A DNA stretch of 15,405 nucleotides from Firmicutes bacterium UBA1422 (GTDB taxonomy: Bacteria > Bacillota > Clostridia > Peptostreptococcales > Anaerovoracaceae), in contig DBPK01000014.1 in assembly GCA_002304835.1 (NCBI GenBank), positions 44,977 through 60,381 on the forward strand. The letters run 5' to 3'. The notes under the pieces were generated by a model. The model did no database searches and was not told the DNA's origin. It saw nothing but the letters and a program-made list of their open reading frames with translations. Both the position numbers and the translations under genes were made by a program. This document shows positions 1 through 7,047 of this stretch, piece after piece. Every line of letters starts with the position of its first letter. The first letter of the stretch is position 1.

Positions 1-63
1 GCGCACGGTTCAGGTCCGTGTGAAAGCAATTTCATGCAGGTTCAACTCCTGTCATCCGCACCA
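1..63 (+). tRNA. tRNA-Leu (anticodon CAG), 3' part only
   Basis: The window opens inside a tRNA gene. Positions 4-8 (CACGG) pair with 16-20 (CCGTG) around the seven-base loop TTCAGGT, which places anticodon CAG at 11-13 with G37 after it. A long variable arm follows (stem GAAA 22-25 with TTTC 30-33), as expected of class II tRNAs. The T stem-loop is GCAGG-TTCAACT-CCTGT at 36-52, then the acceptor strand CATCCGC, discriminator A60 and an encoded CCA at 61-63. A73 and the long arm both fit leucine. The D arm and the 5' acceptor strand lie outside the window, so acceptor pairing cannot be checked. Confidence 0.93.
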
Positions 64-71
64 CGAAAAAC

Positions 72-120
72 GCCCTGTAAATATGTGATATCACCTATTG
101 CAGGGCATTTATTTTTTTTT
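72..120 (+). terminator. Rho-independent terminator after tRNA-Leu
   Basis: GCCCTG at 72-77 pairs with CAGGGC at 101-106, extended by TAA/TTG to 80 and 98. The loop itself contains the short palindrome GTGATATCAC (85-94). A T-rich tract (ATTTATTTTTTTTT) runs over 107-120. This ends the tRNA transcript and separates it from the downstream promoter. Confidence 0.88.
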
Positions 121-335
121 GGATATATCAGTCCGGCATCTAAAAAAGGGTAAAGCTAAAATTGTAGCCCTTGGATCATCTTGCTATGCCTTTGAAAAAA
201 GTGATATGACAATTGGGAGAATATTAAAAAAGCAGGTGTAAACAGTACGTGATTTTTTATTGTAAAAAAAATCTACCTATAATATAATCATAAAAGAGTC
301 TTTGCAGACACAAAAAACGAGAGAAGGAAGACAAA
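121..335 (+). other. Spacer with a short unassigned reading frame
   Basis: No recognised gene lies here. One frame is open from about 119 to a TAA at 239-241. Its C-terminal part looks protein-like (for example KIVALGSSCYAFEKSD, about 158-205), but there is no ATG/GTG start with a ribosome binding site; the only in-frame start-like codon is a TTG at 119 inside the terminator T tract. It may be the decayed 3' end of a lost gene beside the tRNA, or chance. The second half, from about 240, is AT-rich and holds the promoter of the next gene and its short leader. Confidence 0.3.
260..288 (+). promoter_or_regulatory. Sigma-A-type promoter of tudS-xpt
   Basis: TTGTAA at 260-265 and TATAAT at 283-288 are separated by exactly 17 bases. 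An overlapping second TATAAT sits at 278-283. The expected start is near 295, giving a leader of about 40 bases, too short for a purine riboswitch. Confidence 0.7.
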
Positions 336-788
336 ATGAAAAAAATACTGGTCAGCGCCTGTTTATATGGAGATAAATGCAGATATGATGAGGGGGATGT
401 ATCATTTGATGACCCCACATTCCTCAAATGGAAGGCGGAGGGAAGACTTGTCAAGATCTGCCCCGAGGTCTGCGGAGGATTAAAGACACCCAGACCCGAT
501 TCGCAGATAAGAGGAGAAAGAGTCCTGGCAAGAACCGGGCAGGACGTTACAGAAGAATATGAAAAGGGAGCAAAAGAAGCGGTGCGGCTGGCAGAAGAAA
601 ACAGAGTGGCCTGCTGTATAATGAAGCAGCGCAGTCCTTCCTGCGGCAGCAAAATAATATATGACGGAACCTTTACAGGCTGCAAGATCAAGGGAGAAGG
701 CATCACAGTAAGAAAACTGAGAGAAGCCGGATTCAAAGTATTCGGTGAAGAGGATATGGAAGAAGCAAGATTTTTTGTCGGGGAATGA
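336..788 (+). CDS. DUF523 / TudS-family desulfurase
   Basis: A 150-residue single-domain protein of the DUF523 family. Members studied as TudS are [4Fe-4S] enzymes that remove sulfur from 2-thiouracil to give uracil; the exact substrate here is inferred. The family pattern is visible in order: a cysteine in the N-terminal strand (SACLYGDKCRYD, Cys9 and Cys15), CPEVCGGLKTPR at 42-53, and SPSCG at 100-104. Cys9, Cys42 and Cys103 are the likely cluster ligands. The full family length is present with no partner domain. The start ATG follows an AGAAGGAAG ribosome binding site. It is the first gene of a two-gene unit and its stop overlaps the ribosome binding site of xpt, so the two are probably translationally coupled. 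Pairing with a base-salvage enzyme supports a role in salvaging or detoxifying thiolated bases. The family call is firm, the substrate is not. Confidence 0.88.
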   Translation: MKKILVSACLYGDKCRYDEGDVSFDDPTFLKWKAEGRLVKICPEVCGGLKTPRPDSQIRGERVLARTGQDVTEEYEKGAKEAVRLAEENRVACCIMKQRSPSCGSKIIYDGTFTGCKIKGEGITVRKLREAGFKVFGEEDMEEARFFVGE

Positions 789-801
789 GGAGGATTACAG
801 A

Positions 802-1377
802 GTGGAAGCATTGAAGAAAAAGATCCTTAATGAGGGAGAGGCCATAGGGACCCAGATAGTAAAGGTCGACGGATTCGTGAACCATCAGATCGATGTGAGA
901 TTCATGAGCGAGATGGGGAAGGAATTCAAAAGAAGATTCGGAGATATCAAGGTGGACAAGATACTCACGGTTGAATCCAGCGGTATCGCCATTGCCTGTC
1001 TGACAGCTCCGTTTTTTGGTTATCCCCAGGTGGTCTTTGCAAAGAAGACTTCACCGAATACTCTTATTGAAGGATCCTATTCAGCAGAAGCAAAGTCTTT
1101 CACCAAAGGGACTGTTTCTCTGGTCAGGGTATCGAAGAAATTTATTGAAAAGGGAGACAGGGTGCTTATCATAGACGATTTTTTGGCCCACGGAGAAGCA
1201 TCCCTGGCCATGACTGACATAATAAAACAGGCGGGAGCCCGGGTAACCGGTATCGGCATAGTAATAGAAAAGTTGTTCCAGGGTGGTGGAGAGAAGCTTA
1301 GAGGTGCCGGATACAGGGTAGAATCCCTGGTTTCCATAAGCAAAATAAGCGACGGCATCATAACCTTTAGTGAGTGA
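802..1377 (+). CDS. xpt: Xanthine phosphoribosyltransferase
   Basis: This 191-residue enzyme joins xanthine to PRPP to form XMP in cytoplasmic purine salvage. It follows the Bacillus Xpt pattern closely: the N-terminus EALKKKI with a later KVDGFVNHQID, the ESSGIA loop, the PRPP-binding segment VLIIDDFLAHG, and GAxxxGIGIVIEK followed by GYRVESL. The reading frame is open from 745, but that would overlap tudS by 44 bases. GTG at 802 is chosen because AGGAGG at 788-793 sits eight bases before it and because Xpt proteins begin at this point. In Bacillus, xpt is preceded by a purine riboswitch; none is seen here, and the gene is read from the tudS promoter. A strong palindromic terminator follows. 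Confidence 0.95.
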   Translation: MEALKKKILNEGEAIGTQIVKVDGFVNHQIDVRFMSEMGKEFKRRFGDIKVDKILTVESSGIAIACLTAPFFGYPQVVFAKKTSPNTLIEGSYSAEAKSFTKGTVSLVRVSKKFIEKGDRVLIIDDFLAHGEASLAMTDIIKQAGARVTGIGIVIEKLFQGGGEKLRGAGYRVESLVSISKISDGIITFSE

Positions 1378-1397
1378 ACGGTATATTGCCCTATTGT

Positions 1398-1436
1398 ATA
1401 TAATGTTCGTATATATACGAACATTATATTTTTTTT
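1398..1436 (+). terminator. Palindromic terminator after xpt; PurBox-like arms
   Basis: Positions 1398-1429 form a perfect palindrome: the left arm ATATAATGTTCGTATA (1398-1413) is the reverse complement of 1414-1429. An unbroken T run covers 1429-1436, so this reads as a rho-independent terminator for tudS-xpt. Each arm also contains a sequence matching 12 of 13 positions of the PurR PurBox as I remember it (AWWWCCGAACWWT; top strand 1413-1425, bottom strand 1402-1414), so a second role as an operator is possible. Confidence 0.75.
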
Positions 1437-1469
1437 CTTATCAACAATATGCTTTTTTGCGAAAAAGAC

Positions 1470-1498
1470 TTCCTGTTGACCCGGCTAAAGACTATAAT
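1470..1498 (+). promoter_or_regulatory. Possible promoter of the nucleoside transporter operon
   Basis: A perfect TATAAT lies at 1493-1498. The correctly spaced upstream hexamer (TTCCTG, 1470-1475, 17 bases away) is poor. A better hexamer, TTGACC at 1476-1481, is only 11 bases away. A promoter is expected here, after a terminator and before a long operon, but its -35 is uncertain; an activator may be needed. Confidence 0.45.
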
Positions 1499-1511
1499 GA
1501 ATTTATCAAAA

Positions 1512-1524
1512 ACAGTTCGGAAAG
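1512..1524 (-). promoter_or_regulatory. PurBox-like site in the BMP gene leader
   Basis: Read on the bottom strand this is CTTTCCGAACTGT, 11 of 13 matches to AWWWCCGAACWWT with an intact CCGAAC core. It lies about 14 bases after the -10 hexamer and before the ribosome binding site, where a bound repressor could block transcription. The consensus is recalled from Bacillus and Lactococcus; no purR gene is in the window. Confidence 0.25.
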
Positions 1525-1562
1525 AGTTTTTGCTTTTTATTTTTAGGAGGAGAAGGAGAAAA

Positions 1563-2666
1563 ATGAAAAAAATATTTGCAGTTGCGGTAGCGCTAATAAT
1601 GGTGCTGACTCTGTCATTCGGTCTTGTGGGCTGCGGTGAAAGCGAAGAGGAAAGTGAAACACTGAAGGTGGGCTTCCTCTATCTCGGTACGGCACAAGAC
1701 GGCGGATTCACTCAGGCTCAGGATGAGGGAAGAGCAGCCATGGAAAAACATTTTGACGGTGCAGTTGAGACTATGACCGTTGAAGAAGTTGATGAAGACA
1801 AAGATGCAGTCATAACAGCAGGCAAGAATCTGCTGGATCAGGGATGTCAGGTGATAATAGCCGGAAGCTTCGGTTTCATGGACGGTATGGAAGAGCTGGC
1901 CAATGAATATCCGGATCAGTATTTCCTCCATTTCTCAGGCAACAAATCCAATGACACCAATTTTGACAATTTCTTTGGGGCCATGGAAGAACCCAGATAT
2001 CTGGCAGGTATAGTTGCGGGCATGACCACAGAAACAAACAAAGTGGGATATGTTGCAGCATTCCCATACACAGAAGTAAACATCGGAATAAATGCATTTG
2101 CCCTGGGAGTTCAGTCGGTAAATCCCGATGCAGAAGTAAAAGTCGTATATATCAATACATGGTATGACCCGACTAAAGAAAAAGAAGCAGCGGAAGCCCT
2201 TCTTGATCAGGGATGCGATGTCCTTGAGCAGCACTGCGATACAGTAGGCCCGACAGAAGCTGCAAGAGATGCAGAAGCTCATTCCATAGGATACAATCTT
2301 GATATAGGCAAGGATTATCCCGAAACATTCATGACAGCTCCTATCTGGCACTATGATGCATATTATATCCAGGTAGTACAGGATATAATGGACGGAAAAT
2401 TCAAGCCGAGCCAGTACTATGGAAACATGGCTGACGGATTCGTTGACCTGGCTCCTCTGGCTGATTTCGTTTCAGACGATATAAAGGCAAAAGTTGAAGA
2501 AGTAAAAGCAGAAATAGTTGCAGGTGATTTTGCTCCTCTTTCGGGTGAGATACAGTTTACAAACGGAGAATACTGGTGCAAAGAAGGTCAGACACTGACA
2601 AGAGAAGAAATATGGCTTGACGAGCTTCCTCTTGTGAAAGGCGTTACTTCATCAGAATATGAATAA
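1563..2666 (+). CDS. BMP-family substrate-binding lipoprotein, probably nucleosides
   Basis: A 367-residue extracellular solute-binding lipoprotein of the BMP/Med (PnrA, NupA/BmpA) family, which delivers nucleosides to an ABC importer. Residues 1-23 form a signal peptide and LVGC (21-24) is the lipobox with Cys24 as lipidated residue. The mature part shows the two-lobe pattern: GFLYLGTAQDGGFTQAQDEG near 50-69, a repeated LLDQGCxV in both lobes, WYDPTKEKEAAEALLDQG, and IGYNLDIG. The frame is open from 1449, but ATG 1563 is chosen because AGGAGGAGAAGGAG (1544-1557) precedes it and a normal signal peptide follows at once. It is the first gene of the operon, 18 bases before the ATPase gene, as in nup/pnr systems. 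Substrate specificity is inferred from family and from the neighbouring purine salvage gene. Confidence 0.92.
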   Translation: MKKIFAVAVALIMVLTLSFGLVGCGESEEESETLKVGFLYLGTAQDGGFTQAQDEGRAAMEKHFDGAVETMTVEEVDEDKDAVITAGKNLLDQGCQVIIAGSFGFMDGMEELANEYPDQYFLHFSGNKSNDTNFDNFFGAMEEPRYLAGIVAGMTTETNKVGYVAAFPYTEVNIGINAFALGVQSVNPDAEVKVVYINTWYDPTKEKEAAEALLDQGCDVLEQHCDTVGPTEAARDAEAHSIGYNLDIGKDYPETFMTAPIWHYDAYYIQVVQDIMDGKFKPSQYYGNMADGFVDLAPLADFVSDDIKAKVEEVKAEIVAGDFAPLSGEIQFTNGEYWCKEGQTLTREEIWLDELPLVKGVTSSEYE

Positions 2667-2684
2667 GGATTCGGAGGACTGACA

Positions 2685-4217
2685 GTGCAGAATATTGCAA
2701 TTCAAATGGAGAAGATCACCAAATCCTTTGGAGCACTGAAAGCCAATGAAGATGTAGATCTAACTGTAAGAAAAGGCGAAGTGCATGCCCTTCTGGGCGA
2801 AAACGGAGCCGGGAAATCAACATTGATGAATATGCTGTCGGGGATATATATCCCCGACAGCGGTTCTATCTTTGTGGAAGATCAAAAGGTTACTTTTACA
2901 TCTCCCAGGGATTCCATAGGGCTGGGGATCGGAATGATCCACCAGCATTTTAAATTGGTGGATATCCTTACTGCAAAAGAAAATGTGGTAATGGGACAGA
3001 AGGCAAAAAAGGGCAGCAGAGACAAGGATCTTTCCAAAGAAATAAGAGATCTCTCCGACATGTACGGTCTTGATATAGATCCGGACAAAAAAGTATACCG
3101 TATGTCCGTGGGAGAAAAACAGACACTTGAAATAATAAAGGTGCTCTACCGTGGAGCACATATACTTATACTGGATGAACCTACAGCGGTACTTACTCCC
3201 CAGGAAATCGAAAAGCTCTTTCGTATAATAAGGAATATGAGGGACCGGGGATGCGCTGTTGTTATAATAACCCACAAGCTGAACGAAGTAATGGAAATAA
3301 GTGACCGGGTGACTGTCCTCAGAAAAGGCAGATCTGTGGCCACTGTTGATACGACCGATGTGAATGTGGGGACACTTATAGAGATGATGGTAGGCAAAAA
3401 AGTCGATCTGGCCATAAAAAAAGAAAAAGGACAGGAGGCGGGGGAACTGCTTACAATGGACGGAGTTGAGGTCAGGGACAAGGACGGCAAAAATGCTCTT
3501 GAAAACATAAGCTTCGAACTTAAGGGCGGAGAGATACTTGGTGTTGCCGGTGTGGCAAAAAGCGGCCAGAAAGAACTTTGCGAGTGTATCGCCGGACTGG
3601 TGAAAACAAGTAAAGGGCGTATATTTTTCCAAGGAGAAAACATAGTGGGCAAAACTCCCGGAGATATAATAAATCTGGGTATCCGTATGGGATTCATACC
3701 TGAAGACAGACTGGGCATGGGTCTTGTGGGAAGCATGGATATAGTCCATAACATAGTTCTGAAAGACTATAAAGGGCAGCCGGGAATTTTCCTCAAAAGA
3801 GGACCCTGCGCCAGAAAAGCGGAGAAAATAGTAAAAGCTCTGGATATAATGACTCCGGACATATATACTCCTGTCAAAAAACTTTCCGGAGGCAATATAC
3901 AGAAAGTACTGCTGGGTCGGGAGATAGATTCAGATCCGAAAGTACTTATAACAGCTTATCCGGTAAGGGGACTTGATATAGGTGCATCATACAAAATATA
4001 TGATCTTCTGAATGAACAGAAGCAAAAAGGTGTGGGTGTCCTTTTCATAGGTGAAGATCTGGATGTTCTCATGAGCCTTTGCGACAGGATAATGGTCCTT
4101 TGTCAGGGAGAAATAACAGGAATAGTTGATCCGGACCAAGTCACAAAAGAGGATATAGGGCTGCTTATGACAGGCGGGCCTTTGGAAGAGGAGGTAGAGC
4201 ATGATAAAAATAACTAA
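2685..4217 (+). CDS. nupO: Nucleoside ABC importer ATPase (NupO-like, two ATPase domains)
   Basis: A 510-residue cytoplasmic ATPase with two fused ABC domains that powers nucleoside import. The first domain is complete: Walker A GENGAGKST (38-46), signature SVGEK (141-145), Walker B LILDEP (161-166) and switch His198 (THKLNE). The second (about 255-500) keeps signature LSGGN (401-405) but has no Walker A lysine (GVAGVAKSGQKE) and its Walker B reads VLITAYPVRGLD, without the DE pair. Loss of the catalytic residues in the second half is usual for the family (commonly AAQPTRGLD), though AYPVRG is a further variation. Start is GTG 2685, with CGGAGG eight bases before it. The gene ends inside nupP (17-base overlap). 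A perfect 28-bp palindrome lies just after the Walker A codons. Confidence 0.92.
   Translation: MQNIAIQMEKITKSFGALKANEDVDLTVRKGEVHALLGENGAGKSTLMNMLSGIYIPDSGSIFVEDQKVTFTSPRDSIGLGIGMIHQHFKLVDILTAKENVVMGQKAKKGSRDKDLSKEIRDLSDMYGLDIDPDKKVYRMSVGEKQTLEIIKVLYRGAHILILDEPTAVLTPQEIEKLFRIIRNMRDRGCAVVIITHKLNEVMEISDRVTVLRKGRSVATVDTTDVNVGTLIEMMVGKKVDLAIKKEKGQEAGELLTMDGVEVRDKDGKNALENISFELKGGEILGVAGVAKSGQKELCECIAGLVKTSKGRIFFQGENIVGKTPGDIINLGIRMGFIPEDRLGMGLVGSMDIVHNIVLKDYKGQPGIFLKRGPCARKAEKIVKALDIMTPDIYTPVKKLSGGNIQKVLLGREIDSDPKVLITAYPVRGLDIGASYKIYDLLNEQKQKGVGVLFIGEDLDVLMSLCDRIMVLCQGEITGIVDPDQVTKEDIGLLMTGGPLEEEVEHDKNN
2834..2861. repeat. Perfect 28-bp palindrome inside nupO
   Basis: The left arm GCTGTCGGGGATAT (2834-2847) is exactly reverse-complementary to 2848-2861. 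The left arm is GC-rich outside an ATATAT centre, so the mRNA can form a stable hairpin. It falls in codons for LSGIYIPDS, right after the first Walker A. No T tract follows, so it is not a classical terminator. Confidence 0.9.
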
Positions 4218-5277
4218 AAAAGCAGCTCTTCCGAAGAAGCAGGAAGCCGTTATCCAGGTGATCGCCATAATTCTCTCTCTGGCTTGTGCAGGGATAGTTA
4301 TCCTTGCCATGGGATATGATCCCTTGGAAGCATACTACAGGATAGTTGAAGGATCGGTAGGCTCCACCATGAGGATAGAGCAGACCATAACAAAGGCCAT
4401 CCCTCTGATTATTGTTTCCATGGGTATACTGGTCGCCTTCAAAATGAAGTTCTGGAATATAGGCGGTGAAGGACAGATAATGATGGGAGCCTTCGGAGCC
4501 GCCCTGGTGGCACTGAATTTTCCGGACACCCTTCCCGCACCCATCATGATCCTTTGCATGATGGCAGCCTCCATACTGTGCGGAGCCATATGGGCCTTCA
4601 TACCGGCATTTTTCAAAGCACGCTTCGGTACCAACGAAACGATATTTACATTGATGCTGAACTATATAGCCATCAAGTTCGTTACATATCTTCAGTTCGG
4701 ACCATGGAAAGATCCGAATTCGGGAGGGTTCCCAAAGATCGAGACCTTCAGCCAGAATGCCCAGCTTCCTGATTTTCTGGGAACACACAGCGGATGGATA
4801 GTGGCGATCCTTTCGGTGGCTTTTTTGTATGTTTATATAAACTATACAAAAAAAGGCTACGAGATATCTGTTGTAGGAGAAAGCCTGGAAACGGCAAGAT
4901 ATGCAGGTATGAATATAAAAGCCATAATAATAAGTGCCATGCTGGTTTCCGGAGGTCTTTGCGGCCTGGCGGGAATGATACAGATTTCCGCGGTGGAAAG
5001 AACTCTCACATACAGCATTTCCGCAGGATATGGTTTTACTGCGATCATAACTGCATGGCTGGGCAGACTGTCTCCTCCCATAGTGATGATCGTATGCATA
5101 TTGTTTGCCATGCTTCTGCAGGGCGGTGCATATATACAGGTGGCCATGTCCATACCTTCATCGGTGGCTGATATGATACAGGGCGTGATACTCTTCTTCG
5201 TTCTGGGCAGCGAATTCTTCATGCAGTATAAGATCTCTTTTATGAAGAGACCGGGCTCAAAAAAGGAGGTGGCATAG
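4201..5277 (+). CDS. nupP: Nucleoside ABC importer permease (NupP-like)
   Basis: A 358-residue polytopic membrane protein of the BPD_transp_2 family and first of the two permeases that form the channel of the nucleoside importer. The N-terminus is short and basic, then hydrophobic segments begin near residues 17-37 and 66-80. The family motif NIGGEGQ is at 86-92, GTNETIFTLMLNYIA begins at 143, and conserved ETARYAGMN followed by a glycine-rich SGGLCGLAGM helix lies in the C-terminal half. AGGAGG at 4189-4194, inside the end of nupO, precedes the ATG by six bases, and the 17-base overlap suggests coupled translation. Its length matches NupP relatives. Substrate is inferred from the complete BMP-ATPase-permease-permease order. 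Confidence 0.92.
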   Translation: MIKITKKAALPKKQEAVIQVIAIILSLACAGIVILAMGYDPLEAYYRIVEGSVGSTMRIEQTITKAIPLIIVSMGILVAFKMKFWNIGGEGQIMMGAFGAALVALNFPDTLPAPIMILCMMAASILCGAIWAFIPAFFKARFGTNETIFTLMLNYIAIKFVTYLQFGPWKDPNSGGFPKIETFSQNAQLPDFLGTHSGWIVAILSVAFLYVYINYTKKGYEISVVGESLETARYAGMNIKAIIISAMLVSGGLCGLAGMIQISAVERTLTYSISAGYGFTAIITAWLGRLSPPIVMIVCILFAMLLQGGAYIQVAMSIPSSVADMIQGVILFFVLGSEFFMQYKISFMKRPGSKKEVA

Positions 5278-5278
5278 T

Positions 5279-6205
5279 ATGGAAAGTTTTCTGGCGGCAG
5301 CCATAGTTGCGGCGATGCCTCTTCTTTATGCCACAATAGGCGAAATAATTACTGAAAAAGTAGGCAATCTGAATCTGGGCGTTGAAGGCATGATGCTCAT
5401 GGGAGCTGTTGTGGGGTTCATTGCAGGCCATACAACAGGAAGTCCTCAAATAGCCGTTCTGGCGGCATGTGCGGCCGGTGGTGCCGGTGCGGCCATATTC
5501 GCAGTGCTTACCGTTTCATTAAGAACGAATCAGGTCGTAACGGGCCTCACACTTACGATTTTCGGAACGGGATTTGCAAATCTTGTGGGAAGAAGTTATG
5601 TGGGAGTGCCCCTGACTCCGGCAGTAAGGGACGCCTTTGACAGCATTGCTATTCCCGGACTTTCTCAGATACCTGTTATAGGTCGGGCACTTTTTGATCA
5701 GGATATCCTTGTTTATATGGGATTTGTACTTGTGGCAGTTACTGCATTTTATTACAATAAGACAAGAATAGGACTGAATGCCCGGGCAGTTGGCGAAAAC
5801 GCCGCCGCAGCCGATGCATCCGGAATAAATATTTCTCTTTACAAATATGTTAATATAATAATAGGCGGAGCCCTTTGCGGACTGGGCGGTGCATATATGT
5901 CCCTGGGGACCATACCTGTCTGGCAGGAAAATGTTGTGGCTGGCAGAGGCTGGATAGCAGTTGCTCTTGTAATATTTGCATCATGGAAATCCATAAAGGG
6001 TTTTCTGGGGGCACTTCTTTTCGGAGCCTTAAGTATAATAGGATTCAGACTGCAGGCCATGGGGATAAGTGTTTCCCAGTATCTGGTGGATATGATACCC
6101 TATCTGGCGACTATAATAATAGTTATTATAGGTACACATAAAAACCGTAAGGAAGATCTTCCGCCGGGAGATCTGAGTAATCCTTATTTCCGTGAAGAGC
6201 GATGA
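5279..6205 (+). CDS. nupQ: Nucleoside ABC importer permease (NupQ-like)
   Basis: A 308-residue integral membrane protein, partner of NupP in the importer channel and of the same permease family. Recognisable motifs are GNLNLGVEGMMLMGA from residue 29, which mirrors NIGGEGQ in NupP, and LRTNQVVTGL at 81-90. A C-terminal half AVGENAAAADASGIN and ALCGLGGAYMSLG follow, matching the YufQ/NupQ pattern. It starts one base after the nupP stop, with AGGAGG at 5264-5269 inside nupP. The C-terminus is charged and cytoplasmic. The importer is complete at this point, and the next gene begins 34 bases later with no terminator between, so the two downstream genes probably share the transcript. Confidence 0.92.
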   Translation: MESFLAAAIVAAMPLLYATIGEIITEKVGNLNLGVEGMMLMGAVVGFIAGHTTGSPQIAVLAACAAGGAGAAIFAVLTVSLRTNQVVTGLTLTIFGTGFANLVGRSYVGVPLTPAVRDAFDSIAIPGLSQIPVIGRALFDQDILVYMGFVLVAVTAFYYNKTRIGLNARAVGENAAAADASGINISLYKYVNIIIGGALCGLGGAYMSLGTIPVWQENVVAGRGWIAVALVIFASWKSIKGFLGALLFGALSIIGFRLQAMGISVSQYLVDMIPYLATIIIVIIGTHKNRKEDLPPGDLSNPYFREER

Positions 6206-6239
6206 TGCCGGTTGGATAAATCAATGCGGAGATTTTAAA

Positions 6240-7046
6240 ATGGCAAACATGTTCAAGAGAACCAAAAGGGATCCCAGGATAGTTCCAAAGAAAAAAACTT
6301 TTGCCGGCCGTATGGAAGGGCTGAAACGCAGTTTTAGAAGGAGCTCAAGAAAAAATCCCTGGAAGCAGAATAAAAAGAGAAAATCGGTGCCGTGGGCAAA
6401 AATCATGGCACCGCTGCTTATTGTTATGATACCCGTGGCTGTCATGTATGCCGGTGACAATGTTTTGCTCCGCACAACGTTCCTTTATAATTATCATCTG
6501 AATTCCACAGAGGTCCTCAGTGAAGAGATGGTATATGCCGAAAATGAAGACGTGGCCAAACTTTTCAGTGACTACATGATGGGTAAAACCCATGAGTTTC
6601 GTATGAAAGAGAATCTTGAATATATGCCCGAAGAACTGTTCAACGAAAAAGATGCCCTGACTGTAAATAATATAAGAGATACCCTTGACAGGGAGGCATA
6701 TGCTGCAGGGATCATCCTGATACTTATAATAGGGATATATATATATCTTTGCAGAAAAAAAGAAAAAGATCTGCTTCTGAAAAATTATTTTTATTCTATT
6801 ATCGGGTTTGCGGTGCTGGGGATACTTGACACTTTGACAGTGGCCCTAGGGCCGCTGCGCCGGGCCATACACGGAGACCTCAGTTCTTTTAACTTCCCCA
6901 AAGACGATCTGCTCATCAGGATACTGGACACTTCTTTTATGTGGCGTTATTCGCTGTTTTCGATCCTTATTGCAGCAATAATGATGGGCATCGGTCTTTA
7001 TATAACTTTGGCTGTTGCAGGAAGACATCATATGTTCAGGAGGTAA
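6240..7046 (+). CDS. DUF1461/TIGR01906-family membrane protein (Lit-like)
   Basis: A 268-residue protein with four likely membrane helices (about 54-71, 155-171, 183-203, 237-258) and an outside loop between helices 1 and 2. I place it in the DUF1461/TIGR01906 family, which includes Lit, the lipoprotein intramolecular transacylase that makes lyso-form lipoproteins. Support is the topology, LFSDYMMG, then FNEKDALTVNNIRD where relatives carry an F-x-E-R/K-E type motif, and AIHGDLSSFNFPKDDLLIRILD matching the family's second outside segment. The histidine usually seen in the first motif appears replaced by threonine, so activity is uncertain. The first 53 residues are strikingly rich in Lys and Arg, an extension beyond the usual family length. 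ATG 6240 is chosen for GCGGAG eight bases before it; a GTG at 6192 in the same frame would overlap nupQ. The family call is moderate and the enzymatic role is unproven. Confidence 0.6.
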   Translation: MANMFKRTKRDPRIVPKKKTFAGRMEGLKRSFRRSSRKNPWKQNKKRKSVPWAKIMAPLLIVMIPVAVMYAGDNVLLRTTFLYNYHLNSTEVLSEEMVYAENEDVAKLFSDYMMGKTHEFRMKENLEYMPEELFNEKDALTVNNIRDTLDREAYAAGIILILIIGIYIYLCRKKEKDLLLKNYFYSIIGFAVLGILDTLTVALGPLRRAIHGDLSSFNFPKDDLLIRILDTSFMWRYSLFSILIAAIMMGIGLYITLAVAGRHHMFRR

Positions 7047-7047
7047 A

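Noticed and set aside
745..801. Upstream extension of xpt starting at ATG 745
   Set aside because: It would overlap tudS by 44 bases and add residues that Xpt proteins lack; GTG 802 has a well-spaced AGGAGG.
289..1562. Purine riboswitch before tudS/xpt or the BMP gene
   Set aside because: The tudS leader is only about 40 bases, and the region 1378-1562 lacks the conserved aptamer segments I would expect. The palindrome there is explained by a terminator and perhaps an operator.
2817..3749. Long antisense open frame of about 310 codons opposite nupO
   Set aside because: It has no domain pattern and no ribosome binding site I could see, and it lies fully opposite a gene with intact ABC motifs. 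It is a shadow of the sense codon bias. The same holds for other antisense frames, such as 257-811, 9384-10028, 11848-12546 and 14676-15275.
3530..3995. Broken second ATPase domain of NupO read as a pseudogene signal
   Set aside because: The missing Walker A lysine and missing DE pair are normal for the second half of this ATPase family. The frame and signature motif are intact.
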